Source: Rhineura floridana
Lineage: Eukaryota; Chordata; Lepidosauria; Squamata; Rhineuridae
NCBI RefSeq assembly: GCF_030035675.1
Contig: NC_084493.1
Coordinates: 25,426,203 to 25,490,202, forward strand
Direction: 5' to 3'
Length of the DNA stretch: 64,000 nt
The notes below the pieces were generated by a model. That model saw only the letters and a program-made list of their open reading frames with translations, was not told where the DNA came from and searched no databases. The translations under genes and the position numbers were made by a program. Below, piece after piece: positions 23,201-33,095 of the stretch (positions are counted from its first letter, which is position 1; the number at the start of each line of letters is the position of its first letter).

Positions 23201-26200
23201 CCAACCACACCTGGTGATGCTCATTTGCCTTCAATAGGTATATAGAAGAAACAGCACATGGCGAAAAGTAACTCCGTGCAGCTTTGGTTGCTGGGGGGTA
23301 GGTAGGGAAAATGACATTGGAGTCTGGGTGCTTTGACAACTCACATAAACTGTCTTTAAGCCCAGAAGGGATAGGAGCAAGGGGGGGGGCTCAGACCTCC
23401 AGCTTGTTTTCAATGTCAAGGCTGCATCTTGGATTATGTAAATATAAGAAGCTGCTCTAAGGAGTCAGACCATTCGTTCGTTTAGCCCTGTGCTTTCTGC
23501 CCAAGGTCTCATGGTGAGGTCTTGATTTATCTTTATTTTTTTATTTTTTGTTAAAGGTAAATCAGTCTCTTCCTCCCCCCAAAGCTGCAAAGACAGTCTA
23601 GGGATGATGGTGGAGGTGGTTCTGTGACAGCTCTGGCATTGGCCAGTCTGTGCTGTTCACCACTGCAAACTGGCGGAACCAATGTTACTAAATCTGGCTG
23701 CATCACACCTCATACATTTCCAGCACATGACTTCCCCCAAAGAATCCTGGGAACTGTGGTTTTTTAAGGGTGCTGGGAATTGTAGCTGTGTAAGGGTCAA
23801 CTGGAGTTCCCACAATTCTTTGGGGGAAGCTGTGTGCTTTAAGTGTATGGTGTGCTGGTGGCCCTCAGCTCTGGAGAGAGCTCCAGCGCTCCAGCTGTGT
23901 ATGTTTGCATACATCTTCCAGATTTCCTTCTCCTTTGTCTCACCAGCTGACAAGTGCATACAGAACATCTACCGAGACCTTCGTCTGAATCGGAAAAGTG
24001 CCCAGGAATATACGGGTATTTTGTCCAGCCTCTTACTGCAGAACAAGCTGCCTATCGAAGACATCAAAGCCAGCGTAACAGAGATGATGGCAGGAGGGGT
24101 GGACACGGTAAGGAGGGACTCTGGCAAGTTCTTGACAGTGATAGTCCCCTAATATGCTTGCCAAACACTGTGTCCATGCACCAAACAGGCAAATGTCCTG
24201 AAACTTTCAGCATTCTCTGATGGAAGTGTCTTTGCATCGCTTTCTTGAGGGGCGCTTTCAAATGACAGATGGAGAGCAGGCATTGGAATGTGCTGGAATG
24301 CGCCATCTGAATGGCACTCCTGAAATCTCATGCACATCATTGGTCAGTCTCCCTTAGACATGTCAATGGCCATTTGAAAGGGCATTTCCTCCCTGTTTGG
24401 TCCTTTGGAGATGCTCCGTAAAAACCAGTATGTGAGCAGCCAATCACCTTTGGATTAATGCACAGGCAGGGAACTTGTGGCCCTCCAGATGTTGTTGGAC
24501 TACAACACCCATAATTCCTGGTCATTGACCATGCTGGTTGGGGCTGATAGGAATCAGGGTCCAACATCTGGAGGGCCGCAGGTTGGTTCCCCATTCCTGC
24601 ATCTAGAACAACCAAGAATGCAGTGATGACAGTCTTAAGTAAAAAGGGGCCAAGTAACTGAGAAAATTTCAAGTACCCAGAGCAATAAATGTGGCGCACA
24701 CTTCCTTAAGCTTGTCCTCTAACCTAGGATGTTTGAAGAGCCGCCTGTATAGTGTGTACAAATATTTTGGGCAGAAACTAGCCAAGCATTTCCTCCCTCA
24801 CTCACAATTGATTCTTGGCATGCCTGTAGACCTCCATGACCCTTCAGTGGGCAATGTATGAACTGGCCCGAGCTCCAGGCATACAGGAGCACCTGCAGTC
24901 AGAGATCCTCGCAGCCACGTTGTCTTCCCAGGGAGATGTGGTGAAGATGTTGAAATCTGTCCCACTGCTCAAAGCTACCATTAAGGAAACATTAAGGTAA
25001 GATGGGTGGGAGGGTCCTTTTCTATGATGATTGCAGCAGTGGTGGGCAAGCTGGGGCCCAAAGACCATATGTGGCCCTTGGCCTAATTTCATGAAGGAGG
25101 GGGGAAAGGGGTGTGTGGCAGAAAGCGAGTGAGAGAAAATGGGGTGGCAGAAAGAGACAAAAGGAGTAGCAGTAAGTGAGAGAGGAAAGGGGGTGGGAGA
25201 AACAGGGAAAGGAGGGTCAGAAATGGAGAGAGAAAAGGGGGTGGGAGAAGGAGAGAAAGGTCAGGAACAGAGATAATTTTTTAGAATTCCACCCAGAGGC
25301 CTTTTCCAGCCCAACCTGGAAATATCTGGAATCTGGGACATTTTGCAGGCAAAGTGTGCTCTCTACCACTGAAGTATTGCCCTTCACCAGCCATTAGAAC
25401 AGGGATGGAGAACCTGTGGCCCTACAGATGTTGCAGAGCGATCACTTCCATCATCCCTTACTATTGACCATGCTTGCTGGGGCCGATGGTAGTTCTCGCC
25501 CAACGGTATCTGGAGGACTGCAGGTTCACCACCTCTGCATTAGAAAATTAGGAAGTTGCCTTATAATCAGTGATGGCTGGTGGCTCTATGTCAGTGGGGC
25601 ATCTTGGACAGCTCCTTGAAAGTTCGGACTAAAACCCAGAGCAGATCCCACTGCTCCACTGACATGGAGACACCAGCTGCCGTTGCTTATACAGGGATGG
25701 ACCATCTCGTTCAGGATTGTCTACGCCAGGGATGAGGGAACTGGTGGCCCTCCAGATGTTGTCGAACTCCAGCTCTCAATGTTAGGGATAGGGAAGGGAT
25801 TGGTTTGGTCTGCTTTTCTTGTAATGGGCCAACCTGATCTATTAGTCCTGATCTTGCTTGTGCATTGGAACACAACTCCCAGTTTGACTGTGCATTTCTC
25901 TGGTTCTTGTAATGAATTTTCTGTGTTCCAAAAGTGTGCAGAAAAATATATTTACATAAAAGATACACGGAAGAGAAGGTTATCAGTGGCTACTGACCTA
26001 GTTCTACTTCTACTGTTGGAGGCAGTATGCTTCTGAATACCAGTTGCTGGAAACTGCAGGGGAGGAGCGTGCTGTGGTGCTCAGGTCCTGCCTGTGGGCT
26101 TCCCACTGGGGCATCTGGTTGGCCATTGTGAAAACAGGATGCTGGACTAGATGGGCCACTGGCGTGATTCCAGCAGAGCTGTTATGTTCTTACATGACAA

Positions 26201-29200
26201 ATAAACAATAATAATACAAAATAAATCCTTCTCCTCCTCCCAATACAAAATGTGTATTTTACAGGGGAGTGCATTGAAAGGCATATATTTTAGCTAAGTG
26301 TGTGCTTATATAAAAAATACACACAAAATGTGTACAATGGGATGGAATTGCACGCAATGACTGAGTGCCACCAAGACTAAAATGGGACGGAATTAGCAGC
26401 TCAGCACATTCCTAGCTGATGGTCATGGAATATGGTCAGGAATTATTGGTCAGTGAATATGGGAGTTGTAGTCCAGCAAAATCCGGTGGGCCATAGGTTT
26501 CCCGCTCCTGCTTAAATGGGAGATGCCAAAGACAGAACGTGGGACCTCCCATATGCAAAGCATGCGCTCTGCCTCTGAGCTCTTGGGGCCTTCCTCAGGA
26601 ACACTTAATTGGTATGGCATTATTATGCACCTTTATTTAGAGATCCTAAGGATGCTCGCCAGCTTTGTAAAAATTAACACACTTTGGTAGATCATGGGGT
26701 GTCAAATAATAAAAAGTGGACTGCACTTCCATCCATTCCTGGGTTCAAGCTTCTAGAGTGTATTAGTGCTGAGTGGATAAATGCCTCCTGTCTTGCCCCT
26801 TCCACTTTCTGCAAGGCTCCACCCAGTTGCAGTGACGATACAAAGATACCTGGCACAAGACATTACCCTTCAGAATTACTTTATTCCTGCCAAGGTGAGT
26901 AACCAGTATGGAATGACATGATTCTTACATTTCTTATTATACTTACGGTGGTGTGTGTTTACAATGATGCTGTGTTTTTAGCCAAACTTGTCATTGCTTC
27001 AGTGCAAGGTAGGGATAGGAGAATCTGACAGTTTTGGTTCTCCAAGTTTCTCATGTTTCCAATCTTATATTCAGTTTATTATTTATTTATTATTTATTTA
27101 TCAATTAAATTTCTATACTGCCCCATAGCCGAAGCTCTCTGGGTGGTTTACAACAGAATAAAACATCAATATACAATTAAAACCACATATAGAAGTCAAA
27201 ACACACAGGAATACTAAATATTAAAATACTAATATACTAAAATACTAAAATTATTAAATGTAAAAGTACGAAGATGTGATAATGTTACATGATTAAAATG
27301 CCTGAGAGAAGAGGAAGGTTTTAACCTGGCGCCGAAAAGATAACAACGTTGGCGCCAGGCGTACTTCAAGGGGGAGATCGTTCCATAGTTCGGGGGCCAC
27401 CACTGAGAAGGCCCTTTTTCTTGTTGCTACCCTCCGAGCTTCTCTCTGAGTAGGCGCCCGGAGGATGGCCTTCTTTGTTGAACGAAGTGTACGGGTAGGT
27501 TCATATCGGGAGAGGCGTTCCATGAGGTATTGTGGTCCCAGGCCATGTAAGGCTTTATAGGTTAAAACCAGCACCTTGAATTGGGACCGGAAACATATAG
27601 GCAGCCAGTGCAAGTGGGCCAGAATCGGTGTTATATGTTCGGACCGCCTGGTCCCTGTTAACAATCTGGCCGCTGCATTTTGCACGAGCTGCAGTTTCCG
27701 AACCGTCTTCAAAGGCAGCCCCACGTAGAGCGCATTACAGTAATCTAATTTAGAGGTTACTAGAGCATGAACAACTGAAGCAAGTTCACATTTCTGCAGC
27801 AATTTGTAGGTTTTTTTTAAAAAAAATTCTTCAGTTTTTAGTGCCAAGTTCTAATAAACACATTTTTATATGCCATTTGGTAAGCAGTTTCCCCTAATAT
27901 AATGCATTTTTGTATATTATTTTTCACCAGTGTATTCATTACATGGCACCCTTTTCCCTAAAATATGCATTTTAAAAAAACATTGGTTGGAGAACTGCAT
28001 TGCAAAATTTGAATTAGTGTGAATGTCAAAGAATGGCTGTGTTTGGTTCTCATATTGTTTTGGAAAGAGCAGATCTGAGAGTTTCGGTTTTAAAAGCAAA
28101 CTTGGTTGAATCTCTCCCACATCCCTAGTTCTAGTCAAAGAAGTTTTTTTCCACCAGGTATTTGGGCAGCAGCAATGATATGATTATATAGGTAGATCCG
28201 TTTTTAATATATTTAAGCGATTTTGAAAAACTTAGTTATAAATCACTTTGGAAATTTTTAGTGGCAAGCAATACATCCATTCAGTATACTTAACCTTACA
28301 TAGTCCTGCTTTCTTCAAAGAGCTTCAAAGAACCCTTGCTTCAAAGAGCTGAGATTGGCATATATGGTCCCTCCCTCTTTTTTGCCCTTACAACAGCCCT
28401 GCGAGGCAGGAATGAGAGAGAATAATTGGCCCAAGATCACTCAGTAAGCCTTTTGACTGAGCAGCAATTAATCCAACACTCTGACCCACTACAGCCCATG
28501 CATTCTCTTCCATGAAATGCATACAACCCAACTATTCCTGTTAATCAGGGAAAGTGCCTGTTTTCTAGGGCTATGCCACAAAAGGTCTCCTGTATTTCAC
28601 CCCACAACCATTCTCCTTCTATGAAAGAGAAAAGAAATTGCATTTGAAAACTAGCAAAGGGGAGAGAAAATTGCAGTGGGTAGTATTCACGTAAGTCGTC
28701 CTGTCAGTGCAAGGATTACTGCTAGTGCAATGGGACTTCCCGCCTCCCCTCCCCCTCTGCCCTTCCCAAATCTGCTCTGAAATAGATTTAGGGGATGCAT
28801 GGGAATGGAGAGGGGGGAGAAGTTCAGTTGTGCAAGCAGAAATCCTTAAGCTGACGGAATGACTTACTTAAGGCTTTGTGGAATATAACCCAATCAAATT
28901 CTCATGCATGAGGTGCAAGGGCCTTGGCTGCACTTACCTTGTTTTTGAGGTGGCCCTGAGGTTTCTGTGAATGTCCTTTTTTTCATTCTATGAATCATCT
29001 CACCAGTGGTTGGCCCTCTGCAAACTTCCTGGCTTTCTGTGATTCAATCAAAGCCCCAGGAAAGTCATCATGTGGCAACTCAAACATTTTTGATGTTTTA
29101 AAGTGTTTTTAGTGCGATTGTTTGCCGCCTGAGCTCCTGTTGGGAGGAAGGGCGAGATATATATCAAAAAATAAATAATAAAAATAAAACTCCTCTTATG

Positions 29201-32200
29201 GGATTTTTTCAAGTCAGGAAGTGCAGTCAGTCAGAGAGGCTGCAGAGTGCTGGCAAAATCACCATCATCACCATCACCATCATTTCTTTGGTGCTTTATA
29301 CAAAAAGAAATATCTCGAAGTGACCCAACAAAAAATAAAATGCAAGCAGATAAAATCAGTTTAAATGCCCAATCAAAAACAACATACATGACAATTCCTA
29401 AAATGTTTACTGGAAAGGAAAAAACGCACACATTGCAGTGACAAGTTAAGCTCCAAACTCCACACCAACCAATTTAAAAGAAATTCACAAATGCACTGAG
29501 AAAGAGGCAGAAAGAATGGAGTCTCTTTCACAGGGGAAGAAAATGTTTGAGAAACTGGAGACCATGTTTTGGCACAGCACTACCATTTTCAGGAATGTGT
29601 TTCTGGTCAATCACTGTCCCTACTTTGTATATATGTTTGTCTTTTTGGGGGGCTTTTGGGGTCAACTGTCCTGACAGAAATTTACATTCAAGCACTCTAG
29701 AATTTAAATCCCTATGAGGGATATAGGGCCAGGAGTAACATAGGAGGGTGCCTTATACTGACTCAGGCCAAGGGTCCATTCAGTTCACTGTTGTCTACAC
29801 TGACTGGCAGGAGCTCTCCAGAGTTTTTGGCAAAAGTCTCTCTCAGCCCTACCTGGAGATGCTGGGAATCAAACTTGGGCTCTTTTGTTTGCAAGGCAGA
29901 TGATCTCCCACTGAAACAGATGAATAAGGGCTACCTCTGGGACATTGGGATAGTTAGAGCATCTGTGGCTTCATTTGGAGAAAGAAATCTGTGTTGGTGG
30001 GAGTGGAGGGGCAGCAGGGAGGCAGGCTACAATCCTTTGGATGGAGGCCAGTGGGGGAAACCAGCTGGAAGGCAGGGGAGTTTTATGAAACTCCTTGGAC
30101 TTTGCTGCACAGTTGCTGGGCTGCTTTGAGCGACTAGACCAACCTTTCCCAATGTGGTGCCGTCCAGATGCTGTTGGATTCCAGCTCAGCCTCAACCAGC
30201 ATGGCCAATAGTCAGAGATGATGGGAGTTGAAGCCCAGCAACATCTGGAGGGCACCGAGTTGGGGAAGGCTCATCTGGCCATTACTTTGAAAGCACATTA
30301 ATTTCCTGTCCTTCACCCCTATCTTCTATCTAATCTGGCTTTCAGTTCTGCATAAGCTCAACTGCAGTCAGCTCTCTTTTGATTCTCCTCCTCCACTCAC
30401 TCCCACCTCTGGGCTGTTTGCCTTGAATGTGTATTAATAGGAAGTGTTTCAACCCATCCCCTTCCATAGAAGCAATTAAAAAGACATAAAAGAAGCAATA
30501 AAAATACTATAAAATCTATATGAATATTTAATACAATGGATGTACCACCTTCCATCTTCAACCACAAATCTATAGACACCGCCGCAGACCACCTGAATGA
30601 AGCTCACAGATCACTGATGGTCTGCAGACCACAATTTGGAAACCCTTCACCTAGTTTTTTTAAAAAGTGGGGAGATCTTTTAAATATGGGCCATTTAATT
30701 TAAAACAAATGTAAATATAAATCACTATGGGCCATGGGCAAGATGCCCAACCATGTATGAAAAGCCACCAGCAGGACGAAGCTCTACAGTTAGAGTTGTA
30801 GCAACTAAGTACTGCTTAGAGTAGACCTGTTGAAATCAATGGACATAAGTTACTCATATCCATCCATTTCAGTGGGCTTAATCTCAGGAGAATGAAGATT
30901 AGATACAAGCCATTAAGTCCAGAATTGAAAATGATCTAACCGCACTACTGCATGAAGATCATCAGAATGTAAGTTGGTGTCATGTGGCAGTTCACAGGAT
31001 GAGCTATGAGCTTGAACTCATGGTGGCAAATCCCACCTTATTCATTCGTTCATTCATTCATTCATTCGTTTAAAGATTTTTGTCCTGCTCTTTAGCAAAA
31101 AAAAAAAATTTTTTTTCCCCAGAACAGCTTAAATTTTCAGGGGATTAAGGGCCGAGGGGGTGAAACCTTTGATATTTACTGAAGTGTAAGGCCAGATGTG
31201 GGGAACCTGTTGCCCTCCAAATGTTGCTGAACTCTAGCTCCCATCAGCCCCAGCAAGCATAGCCAATGGCCAGCGATGTTCAGCAACATCTGGAGGGCCA
31301 AAGGTTTTCCCATACCTGAGAAAGGCAATCACAGCTAAACCTATTATCTACAGTACCTGTCATTAGTTACCAGATGTGGACTCAGCAGATATGATACCAC
31401 AGTAAAAATGAAAAAAAGAAAGAAAAGTGTTTCATTCATTAAGCTGAAATCCTAACCTCTGACTGATGTTGATGGGTGGATGAAGCATGGGCCCCTCTCT
31501 GCTGGCCTCCACCAGCATAGAGGAATGCCACTGATGGATGCCTCCGTTGTGGCAGAGGCCCAGACTTTGGCCAAGTATGACTGAGTTGGCTACAACTCAT
31601 AATGTTCAAAAGGCCCGATTGACCGGCCTGGAAGGTAGTTATTTGGCTGTAAAGAGATCCCCAATGTAAGTGCCAGGTGAGCTTCTATGGGGAAGGCATC
31701 CCATAAACAGGGAGCTACCACCAAAAAGGTTCCACCTCACCTTGTTACACAGGGAAACGTGGAGAAGCGTCTCGAAGGAAGATCCAAAGATCCAAGGCAA
31801 ACTCACAGACAACTCCATGCATGCTGCATGATTCCCTATTCTTGTGATTTTAATATTTTAAAATTGTTTTTAACATTGAATTTTAAACTGTTGTAAACTG
31901 CCCTGGGACCTGCTGGTGAAGGGCAGGTTGTTTAATAATAATAATAATAATAATAATATATTCAAGAGTGCTTGACTAGCCCTTTTTTCCCCTCCTCACA
32001 GACATTAGTCCAAATAGGAATTTATGCAATGGGTCGAGATCCCAGGTTTTTCACCAAGCCTGAGCAATTCAACCCACACAGATGGCTGGATGAAGACTCT
32101 AAATACTTCCGAGGGCTGAGTTTTGGCTTTGGACCACGCCAGTGCCTGGGGCGCAGGATTGCTGAGCTGGAGATGCAGCTGTTCTTGATCCATGTGAGTC

Positions 32201-33063
32201 TGACACTGCCCCCCCCCCATGACTACACCATTTGTATGGGAAATACATAACATTTGAGGGAAGCCTGGCCTGGCCTGGCCGAGTGTGAGTGTTGGCTAAC
32301 ATTTCAGAAGGCTTTGGGGGCTAATTCAATCCAAAGTTTAGGCCATTGAAAATACAGTAAAAATGCCTATTAGCACAGGCATAAAGCATGGATAAATATA
32401 CTCTCAGTTTAAAATACAATCAAAATGAAAACAAACGTTTAAATAAACCTTTAGCTTCTTGGGATTGCTCTTAGATTTAGCTTGCTCAAAGTAATGAGTC
32501 ACATTTACAAGCCCCACTGACATTCGGTTCAAGATTCTCACTCAAATTTTCTTCACTGCAGTTGCAAACAGTGTGGAGCTTGGCTGACATTTCAGAATGT
32601 TTTGGGAAAGGGTATGATTTAGCTAAAAGTGGAGGGCATCAGGGTGGGCTGGTGGATTTTGTTATGGCCCCCCTTATGTTTTCCTCTAGAATTTAAGCCC
32701 TAAAGCCTGGCTATTGCTGGAGGAGGTGTCTGGAAAGCAAGAGAAAGAGGAAACCTGATGCATTGTTGGTTAGAGATGGAAATAGGGCTAAAAACCATCC
32801 CTTTCCTTAGCTAGTTGTGATGGTTCATAATAGACATCAAGGTATAGTAGTTATCCTCAAACTGAGGGCAAATAATAATTATTTTATTGTACTGCATTTC
32901 TTTCCTCCAAGGAGCTCAAGGTGGCTTATGTGGGTCTCCCCTTCCTCATTTTAGCCTGTGAGGTAGGCTAGGCTGAGAGATGGGGACTGGCCCAAGGCCA
33001 CCCAGTGAGCTTCATGTGGCTGAGTGGTGATTTGAATCCTGGTCTCCCAGGTTCTAGTCCAGT

Positions 33064-33095
<32 letters not shown>

